From NCBI RefSeq assembly GCF_000002875.2, contig NC_009415.2, forward strand, positions 1,002,001 through 1,066,000: a DNA stretch of 64,000 nucleotides, written 5' to 3'. Below are positions 30,542 to 40,745 of this stretch, one piece after another (the first letter of the stretch is position 1; every line of letters starts with the position of its first letter). The position numbers were made by a program, and so were the translations under genes. The stretch comes from Leishmania infantum JPCM5 (Eukaryota; Euglenozoa; Kinetoplastea; Trypanosomatida; Trypanosomatidae). The notes under the pieces are model-generated. The model was not told the origin of the DNA, did no database searches, and worked only from the letters and a program-made list of their open reading frames with translations.

Positions 30542-32721
30542 CGCGGACTGCCTGCCGCCGTGCTTGTGTTGTGGAGGGCGCGGAGTGAGACAGAGGTGTG
30601 TCTACGCGACTCCTCGAACGCCAGGGAGTACTGCTTAGGCGTGGGATGACGTTGAGAAACGGATGGCACGCCGCACTTCGCCGATGCGTGTTGGTTGAAC
30701 CACGAAAAAAAAGAGAGAAGGCGAAAAAAAAGAAACGCGCCGCAATGTTGCGCCCTTCAGTGGCAGGAGAAGGAGGAACGGGCAGAGAACGGCAACGGAG
30801 AGGGGCCAATGCCACACAGCGCCAGCCCAGTCGAGAATGAAAAAAAAGAAGAACAACAAAAAAAGAAACAATAACAACACCAAACAGGGGAAGGAGCGTG
30901 CGCTGGTAAAGGTGGGTGGGCCAGGGTGGGGGGTGGGGAAGAGCAAGAACTACCTAGAGGAGGCGACGACAACAGCAGCAAAGAGCGCAAGTGAGGAGAG
31001 GGTGAACGGCAGAGTCCGAAAACAACGTAGCAGATCACTCTGAAGAGGAGCCCGACGCGGAAAAGCCGGAGAGAAACAGCAAAAGGACAAAGCAAGTGAA
31101 ATCAATGGATGCCTGCACAACAACAGCAACGCACACACACACACACACACACACAGGAGAGAAGGGGGGAGGGAGGGAGGGGAGGGGAGGGGGGGCGAGA
31201 CGCTGTCCACGGGACCGACGAGAACCAGCGAACGACGACCACGAACAAATAAGGATGGTGCAAAAGAAAACGTCGTAGCGCGAGCGAACAAAGAAGTCGG
31301 GGAGTAGCACCAACAACGCGGGCACGGGATTGCGGTGACGATGGTGTGATGGGAAAGGGGGGGGGGTAGGGCAGGGCACGGCAGGGGAATCTACACGGGA
31401 ACAGAGGCACGGGCGGTCGACCAAGCCAAAGAGACGATCAGAGAGAGAAAGAGTAGAACAATGTGTGGCGGTGCCTCTTACAGCAGCGACGGAGGTAAGG
31501 CTATGCCAAAAACACGCACTAGCCCCTCAAGCAAGGAAGGAAAGGAACCGGTTGGTCTGTGGGGAGCCCCCTTTTCATCCATACCCCGGCGCTACGGTGT
31601 GGTGTTTTGCGTGAAAAGCGGGCCGATGATATCACAAGGATGGGCAAAAGACGAGAGAAATCAAATGAAAGAGAAGGAGCGCCTATCAGGACTTACACGC
31701 CCCCCCCTCCGCAAGGCACGAGATAAAAGGCCGGAAGTTCTCCGCTGTTCCTTTCGTTCGCCAGGACACCTTATCGCCGTGTCACCGGGTACCTCTGGGG
31801 CCCGGTGAAAGCTGATCAACAAAAGAAAAAAATGACTCTTTTGTGTGATATACAGATAGAATAGAGGTAGAACGCAGTATACACATACTAGCGCACCGAT
31901 GGCGGATTGAGCGGGCTGCGATGAGCGGCAGTAAAGCGCGACATGCAGAAAAATGGTGCAGGGGGCAAAGAGGTAGAGAAGGCCGAGAAAGATGGTGAAG
32001 AGTCGCGGGACAAGTGGCATCGGAGCATGCAGAGAGAAGGGTAGGGGCTTGGCGGGTGAAGGATGGTGTCGTCCTCTTTCTCGATCAACGAGTTTGTTCA
32101 CTAACGCTCCGTGGGAAGTCCGGATCTTGTTTCTGTAACCATGAATCCGCCAACAAGCGTGCTGAGGTGGTGGTGCCCGCTTAGCCGGTTATATATTGCA
32201 GTTCGACCCGGAAGGGAAAGGAGCGCGCAAGGCGTTGAGCATGCTGACGTCGGTTCAGCTATTTGGTAACAGCGAGAGAGGTGTGGGAGGCACGAAAGGC
32301 ACCGTTCCCCCAATCGCGAACGAAAAAAAAATAGAGGGAGAGTGGCACCCACATGCGTGCGGAAATACATCAGCCAACCTAACAAACACTCAGACGCACA
32401 CGTGAAATTCGGCAGCCACAAGCCTGATATAATGCCGCGTCGAAACGCGGTTCGCTCTCCACACGCGCGCGTACCTACCGGGCATGTGCATCGATCACAC
32501 GCGGATCACTTTCCTTTTTTTCTACTCGGCGCCGGCATTCGGTTCCCTCTTTGTTGCGAAAGCGTTGCGCGAGTTTGTTGAAAGCACAAAAACACGAAAA
32601 GAGAATGATAACACCAGCGATGCGAAGAAACGAAAACTCAGCGGGAATAGAGAGAGAGCGAGTTATCCTCCATCATCCGATGGGCTGCGACAGGTGGGCG
32701 CATACGCGACTCGCCGTCTGC
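30542..32721. other. Intergenic, no supported gene
   Basis: It contains a CA repeat (31132-31155), a G-run array (31164-31195), oligo-A tracts near 30840-30870 and 32325, and CA-rich sequence near 32390. A + frame at 31461-31808 is open but unsupported. The part next to 32721 is the 3'UTR of the aldo-keto reductase. Confidence 0.5.
31132..31195. repeat. CA microsatellite followed by G-run array
   Basis: A (CA)12 tract at 31132-31155 is followed a few bases later by a run of GGGA/GGGGA units to 31195. On the transcribed strand this reads as C/T-rich then TG-rich sequence. Confidence 0.75.
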
Positions 32722-33576
32722 TTAGAACTGCGCCTCATCGGGGTCGGGGCCGTAGCGTGAGTTCGTGTTGAGAGCGTCGATACGCATCACGTCCTCGGCG
32801 CCGAGCTCGAAATTGAAGACGTCCGCGTTCTCCTCGATACGCTCCTTGTGGACCGACTTGGGGATCGTGATGAGATTCTTTTGGATGTTCCAGCGGAGGA
32901 TCACCTGCGCGGCCGTCTTATTGTACTTTGCGCCGATTGCGGCGAGGATCGGGTTGGACAGCAGCTTGCCCTGCCCTAGCGGCGACCAAGCCTCGACTTT
33001 GATTTGCTTGGCGTCGCAGAAGGCCCGCAGCTCGGCCTGATTGTTCAACGGGTGAAGCTCCACCTGGTTCACCATTGGCGTCACCGTGCACATTGCAAGC
33101 ACGTCCTCCAGATGGTGGATGTGAAAGTTCGACACCCCAATCGCCCGCACCTTCTTATCCTTGTAGAGCTGCTCGAAGGCGCGCCACGAGTCCAGGTACT
33201 TCTTGCCCTCTTTCGACACGATGTCTTTGCCGCGCGGCCAGTGGATGAGGTAGAGATCAATGTAGTCAACACCGAGCTTCTGTCGACTCTCCTCGAAGGC
33301 CGCGAGCGTGCTCTCGTAGCCTTGCTCCGTGTTCCAGAGCTTCGTCGTGATGAACACATCCTCGCGCGGTACACCAGAGGCACGCAGCCCGGCGCCGACG
33401 CTCTCCTCGTTCTTGTAGATGGCTGCAGTGTCGATGTGGCGGTAGCCGGCACACAGCGCCCACTTGACGGCGTTCGCAGTTACCTCGCCGGCGGGGGACT
33501 GCCACACGCCGAGACCGAGCTGCGGCATCTGGACGCCGTTGCTCAGCGTGACCATTGCCTTACCAACGTCAGCCAT
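32722..33576 (-). CDS. PGFS: Prostaglandin F2-alpha synthase, aldo-keto reductase family, 284 aa
   Basis: An NADPH-dependent AKR family member. The Leishmania and T. brucei enzymes reduce prostaglandin H2 to PGF2-alpha and also accept small aldehydes and ketones; cytosolic. The full catalytic tetrad is present: Asp49 (GYRHIDT), Tyr54 (AAIY), Lys79 (FITTKLW) and His112 (YLIHWP). The AKR signatures LGLGVWQ, AIGVSNF, NQVELHP and the cofactor-binding [10 protein letters not shown] near the C-terminus are also present. Length is normal for AKR5-type enzymes (about 275-285 aa). The start at 33574-33576 ([14 protein letters not shown]) matches the conserved protein. An in-frame ATG 32 codons upstream (33670-33672) could add an extension if the transcript starts early enough. 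It is the best-conserved gene in the window, with very GC-rich third positions. Confidence 0.97.
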   Translation of the reverse strand: MADVGKAMVTLSNGVQMPQLGLGVWQSPAGEVTANAVKWALCAGYRHIDTAAIYKNEESVGAGLRASGVPREDVFITTKLWNTEQGYESTLAAFEESRQKLGVDYIDLYLIHWPRGKDIVSKEGKKYLDSWRAFEQLYKDKKVRAIGVSNFHIHHLEDVLAMCTVTPMVNQVELHPLNNQAELRAFCDAKQIKVEAWSPLGQGKLLSNPILAAIGAKYNKTAAQVILRWNIQKNLITIPKSVHKERIEENADVFNFELGAEDVMRIDALNTNSRYGPDPDEAQF

Positions 33577-36500
33577 TTTGTGAGAGTGGCAGTCAACGAT
33601 TTGGGAAAAGGGAGAGAGAGGCAAAGGTGAAGCGTCACGTGTACGTGGTGATTGTGTGAGTGTGCTGCACATCACGGATTCCGTGAAGCACGTGCGTCGT
33701 GCGAAGATGTGTGTATGCGTGTTTATGTGTGAGACAGGGAGACAGGAGGAGGGACCAGGAGTGGAGAGCAGGCGGTAACGAGTAGAGCGTGCCTAGCCCT
33801 GGGGGTGGACCATGCGGGATAGAAGGCACGTGGTTGGGACAGCAGGTGATACACAATCGAGCGTTCGCGCATGCTTTTTTACCGGCAAGCTGGTGAAGGT
33901 GCTGAACAGAAGCTCACAAACAACCCTGCAAAGCAGCACACGTTGTGCCTCCTTGAGGCACGCGATCTCTTCACCCGACCACAAAATATCCCCCCCTGCC
34001 CCCACCCCACCGCTACGGCCACGGACCCTTTCTAAAGTCACTCGGAGTATCACTGCTCTTGCCCAGCCTACGAGGTGGTACCTACATACCGATACAAGCG
34101 AGCATCGACATGACATACTCACGCCCACGCATACCAGCGGAGGCTGTGAAAACGGCAACGCCAAAACGGTTCCTTTGATGAGCGCACCACACGCACACAC
34201 ACGCGCGCACACAGGAGGAACAGCAAGGAGAAAAGAAAGGAAGAGAGGGAAAAGAAAACACGCACATATATGCGGAGGCCCATAGAGCATTCGCGCTGCT
34301 CCACACACACGCCTTCTTTCCTTCGCCGGCGTATGGGCGCAGAGTGTAAGGCTAGGAGTGAGGGAGCCTATAGAGACGAGTCAGGACTGTCGCCCCCGCA
34401 GGAGACGTATAGCCGAATAATCCGCTACGGAGGGTGTGCACAATCTTGCCGCTTACAAAGAGCCTTAAGACTCCGGGTGCTCGTTCGGAGCTCTATGCGT
34501 AGTTGTCTGTGCAGTGCTCACAAGAGTGCTGCCCCCCCCCCCCAATCACCCGTCCTTCGGGCCTTTCCTGGCTCACCTCGCGGAGATGTGAAGGGGCGTT
34601 GAATGGGTGCCACTGACTCTGAAACACGGGAAATCGTGGAAAAGAAAAAAAAAGAAAGAAAACGGACCGAAGGTGAGCAGCGGGAAGAACGAAGCGAAAC
34701 ACACAAATGACGGCTGAGCGAGGCGCACCAACACCAAGGGAACCGCGCGCTTGCGCCGGCCACCCGTGCTTCCCGTTAGCTCTGACCGTTTCAATGTGAA
34801 AACGAAGAAAAAAAAACAACAGAACCCTGCGAAGGAGAAGCGCAGCACAACAACAAACTGGAAAAAAAAACCTCTAAGACAGCAAGCAGGAGAACATGTA
34901 CTCCTTTTGAAGCGACCACAGATCGTCGCGGGACGGGCTGTGGGAGAGGAAGAGGAAGAGAAAGGGTTGGCGCAGAGGAGGCACTAGGGCAGAGAGAAAT
35001 CGGCAGACATCGGCCGTCACTGTCCAATGCACGCCTTCACCTCAATATACTGCGACATGTGCATTACCGTGTGCCAAAAAACGAAACACAACAAAAAAAA
35101 ACGCCTGTAGACACTAACCGCCGCTGCAGCAGCAACACAGGAACACCAAACAAGCAAGCGAGTAGAGCCAAAGTCAGAGCACGCAGAAAGGGGGTGCCAG
35201 ATGAGAGGCGGAGGAGGCGCAACGAGGAGTGCGCCTCGTCTGCCCTCACAACAGCACAGGAACGCGGCAACACACAGAAAAACAAACGCGCTGGCAGACG
35301 AAACATCCATTCAGAACACGAACAGCAGCAGGGGCCCCGCGCCGTCCTGCCGAGAAAAGAAGCGAGTAGCCGGCCCCGCCCCACAGGTGAGGGACAACAC
35401 GTCAAAATCAAACCGTAGAAAAAGGTCGGCCAGCGCGGGTGCATCGATGCGCATGGGCCCGATACATGCGCAGGCACGACATACATCGAGACAAAACAGG
35501 AAGTGCTCTCGCAGAGCCACAGCTCGCATGCGACACTGTGTGGACATGCACCAAGGGGGAACGCGCAAGGTGACCGTGCAGAAAAAAAAAAGGTGGAGAG
35601 AGAGGGGAAGGGAGGGAGGGTGCAGCGCCAAGCAGACAAACAACAACAACAACAAAAACAGCGAATGTGAGGAATTCGGCACCGGGACGCGAGCAGAGCG
35701 CACAAAGAGAGGAGACGCAGGCACATAAAATGAGAGCCGGCGAAGGTACAAGGGCGAAGCTAGAAAGCCACCAAAGAACCAAGTAAATCCTACTTGAAGA
35801 AAGGGAGCGGCACGGATCGGCTTCGGCGAGTGCAGCGGGATAACGACTCGACAGTCGTGGGGGCATAGGCCACGCGCTACTTTCAAAGATCTAAACGGGC
35901 AGTGAGGTTAGGATCGCCCGCAGTGGTGCTGACCGCTCTCCATGTCTCTAAAACTCAGTGACACCGAGTTGCGCGGAAGAATCAAGCCACAATCACACAG
36001 AGGGAGAGAGCGGAGTCGACAAGGAGAGGCTGAAGAGAGCAATGAGAGGTGGCGGCAACAAGAGCAGAAAAAAAAAGAACCAAAACAGATGATGAACACC
36101 GGCAACGAGAGAAACGAAGAAGAAAAAAAAAGGTGGGCCCATTTCCAGTAGCGCACAAGGGAAAATAAATAGCAAGAGCCACATGATCGTCAAGAAAGCA
36201 TACGCGATAGCATCGATGCCGCCGGGCCACGAGGACGGGCGGTCAGGCGCCAAGCACACCCACCGTCACTCATGGGTGCTGCCGAAAAGCGTCGAAGCGT
36301 TGTAAAATGTGCGCTCAACAAAGCCGCCACAGCCGCGCGGCGCACTGCACACCAGATCGCGTGTGTATGAGTGGGCGACTCGCTGTCGATGTCGCCTCTT
36401 TCCCTTTTTTTTTGCATGTGGGTGCGTCGTCTCTGCATGTGTTTGGTGATTACATCGTACACACACACACACACAACACAGCACAGGCCTGCACACAGTG

Positions 36501-38267
36501 GGTGACAGGGTCGGTTGACGAGATGGAGAGTAAAGGAAGCATGGAAACAAGTATGACACGGTTTCCTAGCCAGACATGGGCACATAAATCTGTCGCAGAC
36601 GCATCGGTTGATGATCTGGGCGCCATGATGGGGGGAGGAGCGGGACAGAGTCCAGCACCGAAAACAAGAAAAAGAAAATAACGTGCAAAGAGATAGAGGG
36701 GAGCAATCGGAGAAGAGGCAACCACAAACGAAAAGGGAACAGAGAGAGAGAGAACAGAATGGAGAAGCGTGACGGCCGCACCACGAGTACAAAGACAACA
36801 ACACCGACAGACGCTGACATCATACCAACAACGCGAAAGGCGGATGGGAGAAGGAAGAATGTGGAGATGGGTGTCGTATTGGATTGGCACATCCTCTTCC
36901 GAGTACATCTATATATCTATAATACCCTGTCTGTGATGTGAGAGACTGAACAGCGGGTGATGGTGGTCACGTAAAGGAGGAAGGTCTGCGGTGCATCAGT
37001 GAGGAGGTGGAACCAGAAGAGGGGGGGGGGAGAAGAAAGGGAGAGAGAAAGCCGATTGGCGGAGCGGCTCAGACATAAAGGAAAGAGAGGCCAAACTACG
37101 TATACACACACACGTGCCTATGCATACATGCACATACAACGTAAGCGAAGCACACGATGAGACGAGCCGAGCGTATATGTTACGAGGAAGACGAACAAGT
37201 CTTGCAGGCGCTGAAATACAAACATAGCGAGACGGAAGAGAAAGGGCGGAAAGCAGAAATGCACAAGTGAGAGCAAGTGTTGAATCACGACTTTTCGGTG
37301 TCTATAGCGTGCGGGCTGCACGACGGCAGTGAGGGGTAGTGGCGGAGGAAAAGCAGTGCCGCAGATTGACGCCCTGATATCTTCCACTACGCTGGTTTCT
37401 TCTCTGCGGAGCGGCAAATGGGTCTCAGAAGCGGGCCCATCAACTCCGCGCTAGAGCTGCGAGAACGGCGTACAAGGTAGGAAAAACGGAAGGCAGCGAA
37501 GGGCAACAAACGCAGCAAAAACTGCATAGATCATGCGAGACCGTGATGGACAGACAAGGCGCGGGAAGGGGGTATAGAAGAGAGCACAACACAGAAACAC
37601 GACTGTGACAACGTTGCCTTGCGCTCTGCCTCACAATGAGAGCGTGACGAGGACGCGAGAGAAGGCGGCGGCTGGGGGAGGAAGGAGAGCGAACAGAACA
37701 GAACGCAACAGAACATGGAGAGAGGTATCAGCGAGCCTTACCACCAGTCGAGCCGCTCCCCTTCGGTTGACTTCCTTTTTCCTTTACCCCACCGTCTCGC
37801 TGGATGGTCTTCGCCTTTTCTCTCTGGGGCGCTCCTAGGCATGATCCCCATCACACCGGCAGCACCACCGCGGGCAGCCGGTGACTTGAGCCTGCCGTGG
37901 GCGTTGGCGGGGAGTATAGGGGAGACGAGAATCCACTGTACTGAGCACGAGAAACGGCCGGCAGATTCTGCGTGCGACACACACACATGCGCATGATCAG
38001 CAGAGGTACCTAAGCAACGAAAACGAAAAAGAAAAAAACGATGTGGTGGAGGGGGCCGAAGCCAACAGAAAAACGGAGAGGGGTAAAGCGGATGCGGTGG
38101 TGAGAGAAGGCAGTCACCAGCCGAACAGAACCGCGGAGGGGAGGTGTGCGTGTGTGCGTGAGAGCAGACATGTGAGATTCAGCTGTAGGCTCCTCCTTTG
38201 CCTCTGTCATCCCCGGCGCGCCCTGTGTTCAAGCAACTGATGGCGAGGGAGAGCAGCGGCTCGCCCG
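33577..38267. other. Longest intergenic tract (4.7 kb)
   Basis: Mostly purine-rich + strand with CA repeats (34190-34210, 36455-36475), a C12 run (34532-34543), CAA repeats near 35640 and oligo-A runs. A minus frame without ATG (37118-37440) and a minus ATG frame of 82 codons (37738-37986) have some protein-like composition but no other support. I see no RNA gene. Confidence 0.5.
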
Positions 38268-40745
38268 CTAGCGAGGCAAGTGCTTCCAGACGGGTGACTC
38301 CACAAAAATGATTTCGGCCTCGGGGTCAAGGCCCAGCAGTTCGTGCACCGCCATGTTTGTCACCGTCTGCCGGAACATCAGAGGTAAAGATCTGCACGCC
38401 ACCGGAACGGTGTGTGGAGTCGGGCTCGTGTATGCGCAGCAGCCGATATGCGTGGATGGTAATGTGAATTCGACTAGCTGCGCGCGCCAGCCATTCGCGT
38501 TTTGCGGCGACGGTGACAGACTTAGTGGTTGATAAATGCCACGGTTGTGCAGATAGGCGGCTGCTTGTGCACCGTGCCCGGCGCACCAACCTCGATAGCC
38601 GGCCGGCGGCGTCATGCTTGCGCGCGGCGACCCGTGATAGTGCACCGAAACGGGCCTCCTGCAGTCTGCGACTGCGGGGCTCACCTTCTGGTGCGCGTTG
38701 CTGCTGCCTCTGCCGGCACCACTTCTATACGGCAGCGAAGGTTCGATGCGCTGAGTAGGTCGCTCTTCCTGCACGGCCGCCGCTTCGTCAACCTCTTTGG
38801 GGTCGGAGGGTTTCCACATGCCCGACAGAATACGCTGCAAGGCAGTCTGCTGCGACAGCGAGGCCAGGTTGCCCTCGCTGTCTCTCTCCGCGTCCGCATC
38901 TTCATCGCTGCCCGCGTCGTTCCGCACCACCACCTCGTCCCTGTGCGAGTCGGCTTCGCTGCGATGCGCCGTCGTACCGCAGCCTTCACGCTTTGGTGTG
39001 CTGGTGGGGGAAAGGCTCTGCCGGCGCTCGGCGTCTGCGTTGTCTTCGTCGTCGCTGTCGCTGCCTCCGCGAGTGCCGCCCGTTTTACCGCAGGTCCGGC
39101 TCTTGCCTGTCTTCTTCATCCACGCGAGCACATTCATCGTACGTTTGCGCTCGAGCGTGCAACGCTGGCCCGGGTGCGTGCCCGATGACGTCCAATAATC
39201 GTGGTCTTCGTCAGCGCCGCCCCCATCGTCCGACGGGGAGCTCGACACCACGGCGGCACCATCAAGCATGCAGCCGTACAAAGAGCTGACTTTTCCATGG
39301 TGCCATGCCGGTCTCTCATCAGCACCAGTCCCGCCGCCGTTCGGGTCGCTTTCAGAGAGAGGCAGGAGTCCTGTTGCGGAGTGAAAGGAGCTCTGATAGC
39401 GGCCACCTATGCCACGCCGACCAGCAGCACCCGTCCGGTGTCCCCCGGACGCGAGCGGGCTCTCTTCTTCGTCACCATTCTTGTCGGTTCCGTACATGGA
39501 TTTCCACACAGCCGATCCCCTGTCAAAGCCGTTTGTGGTGCTGCGGAGGGTGGCGCTGGGGCTCATGCTCATGGGCACCCGGAAAAGCGACTGTGGCAGT
39601 GACCGAGAGGTAGTCGAGAAGAAGGCAGACGACAGCGTTCGAAGAGAGCCCGCGTCGACAGCTCGGGAGCTTCGCTGCGCAGCGAGAGGCGAGATGTCGT
39701 CTGTGTGGCTGTCATGGAACCCTGCGATGCTGCCACTGCAGAGCTTCGAGAAGTCTCCCCGCTTGCCACTTGTGGCGACAACATCGCCGTTCGCTACGTT
39801 GAATCGACTTCGCAGCTGCCGCGAAGCGTCGCAGCTGTCCACCGTGAGCTGGTGACGATCACTGGGCGGTCCCATGAGCAGCGGGGGATAGAAGTTTTCG
39901 GGGCTGAGATCCGATGGTGCGGTGCGCGCCACCTTGCGCTGCTGCTGGACCTGATATGGCGCACCGAATGGGAGCAAGGAAGAGGTACTGCTTGCCATGT
40001 GGTACTGTGAGTAGCAGCGGACTGTGGTGGGGCTCGCACTGCTACCTTTCGTGTGCTTTGGGGCAGCCTTGGGACTGGCTCCCCATAGGAGCGGCTTCTG
40101 CGACTGCGGTGCGCAGCTGCTGCTCATATCCATATACTCTCGAAGAGTCCGGTCCGTCGTGCGCGGCACGGCGTTACTGCTGCTGTTGGCATTAAGCGAG
40201 TTACGGCGGAGCTCACTGGAGGGGCGGTTGAGAGGGAAACCTGTCCGACGGATCGCCGGTGGCGCTTCGCTGCTGACGCTCCAGTCTGGTAAGAAGTATT
40301 CGCCGTCGCTCGTCTGGGATCGCAGTGCAACCACAGACGGACTGGCGCCGATGGACTCGAATAACTGGCCTGCCGAGCTCGGAGCGTCGTCATCTTTGTT
40401 GACGGGCGCTTCCTGTGGCCGTGGCCTTCGCAGCACAGCGGCCACTTTTCCGCTTTCCGGACGGGACGGCGACGAAGACGACTTCTTGCGAGCATCCAGT
40501 TTGCCCGAATTTTGATTCGGACGTTGTCGAGCCTTCCCGCATGCGGCGTTCGCCTTTGTGGCGGCCTTGGCTTCCACAGCGAGTCGACCCGATTTCGACG
40601 AGCTGCGCTTCAGTTTCGGACTTCTCGGCTTGCTATTCTTGCGTCGCTTCGATGGCACCTCATCTCTACTGTGTAGCGGGACAGACGTAGCGCCAAAGTA
40701 GGGTGACGCGGTCTCCTCTTTCGAGTGTTTCAGGTTTGCATACAT
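38268..40745 (-). CDS. Hypothetical Ser-rich protein, 825 aa
   Basis: Family not recognised. The ATG at 40743-40745 (MYANLKHSKEETASPYFG) is preferred over the open upstream frame, which crosses the probable splice acceptor. Residues about 33-50 form a strong bipartite basic cluster (KRRKNSKPRSPKLKRSSSK), suggesting nuclear or nucleic-acid localisation. The middle is Ser/Arg/Pro-rich with acidic patches (DSDDEDNADAE, GSDEDADAERDSEGN). The last 110 residues look globular: Cys-, Trp- and Tyr-containing, with VEFTLPSTHIGCCAYTSP, then VHELLGLDPEAEIIFVESPV. That C-terminal module is the best target for a remote homology search. No membrane segment was seen. Confidence 0.87.
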   Translation of the reverse strand: MYANLKHSKEETASPYFGATSVPLHSRDEVPSKRRKNSKPRSPKLKRSSSKSGRLAVEAKAATKANAACGKARQRPNQNSGKLDARKKSSSSPSRPESGKVAAVLRRPRPQEAPVNKDDDAPSSAGQLFESIGASPSVVALRSQTSDGEYFLPDWSVSSEAPPAIRRTGFPLNRPSSELRRNSLNANSSSNAVPRTTDRTLREYMDMSSSCAPQSQKPLLWGASPKAAPKHTKGSSASPTTVRCYSQYHMASSTSSLLPFGAPYQVQQQRKVARTAPSDLSPENFYPPLLMGPPSDRHQLTVDSCDASRQLRSRFNVANGDVVATSGKRGDFSKLCSGSIAGFHDSHTDDISPLAAQRSSRAVDAGSLRTLSSAFFSTTSRSLPQSLFRVPMSMSPSATLRSTTNGFDRGSAVWKSMYGTDKNGDEEESPLASGGHRTGAAGRRGIGGRYQSSFHSATGLLPLSESDPNGGGTGADERPAWHHGKVSSLYGCMLDGAAVVSSSPSDDGGGADEDHDYWTSSGTHPGQRCTLERKRTMNVLAWMKKTGKSRTCGKTGGTRGGSDSDDEDNADAERRQSLSPTSTPKREGCGTTAHRSEADSHRDEVVVRNDAGSDEDADAERDSEGNLASLSQQTALQRILSGMWKPSDPKEVDEAAAVQEERPTQRIEPSLPYRSGAGRGSSNAHQKVSPAVADCRRPVSVHYHGSPRASMTPPAGYRGWCAGHGAQAAAYLHNRGIYQPLSLSPSPQNANGWRAQLVEFTLPSTHIGCCAYTSPTPHTVPVACRSLPLMFRQTVTNMAVHELLGLDPEAEIIFVESPVWKHLPR

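Noticed and set aside
37738..37986. Minus ATG frame of 82 codons downstream of the 825-aa gene
   Set aside because: Arg/Gly-rich composition typical of GC-rich non-coding DNA; the opposite strand is also open; no splice acceptor was clear.
2204..38559. Shared word YLHNRG in the 391-aa and 825-aa proteins
   Set aside because: A six-residue match is expected by chance among so many low-complexity residues, and the flanks do not align.
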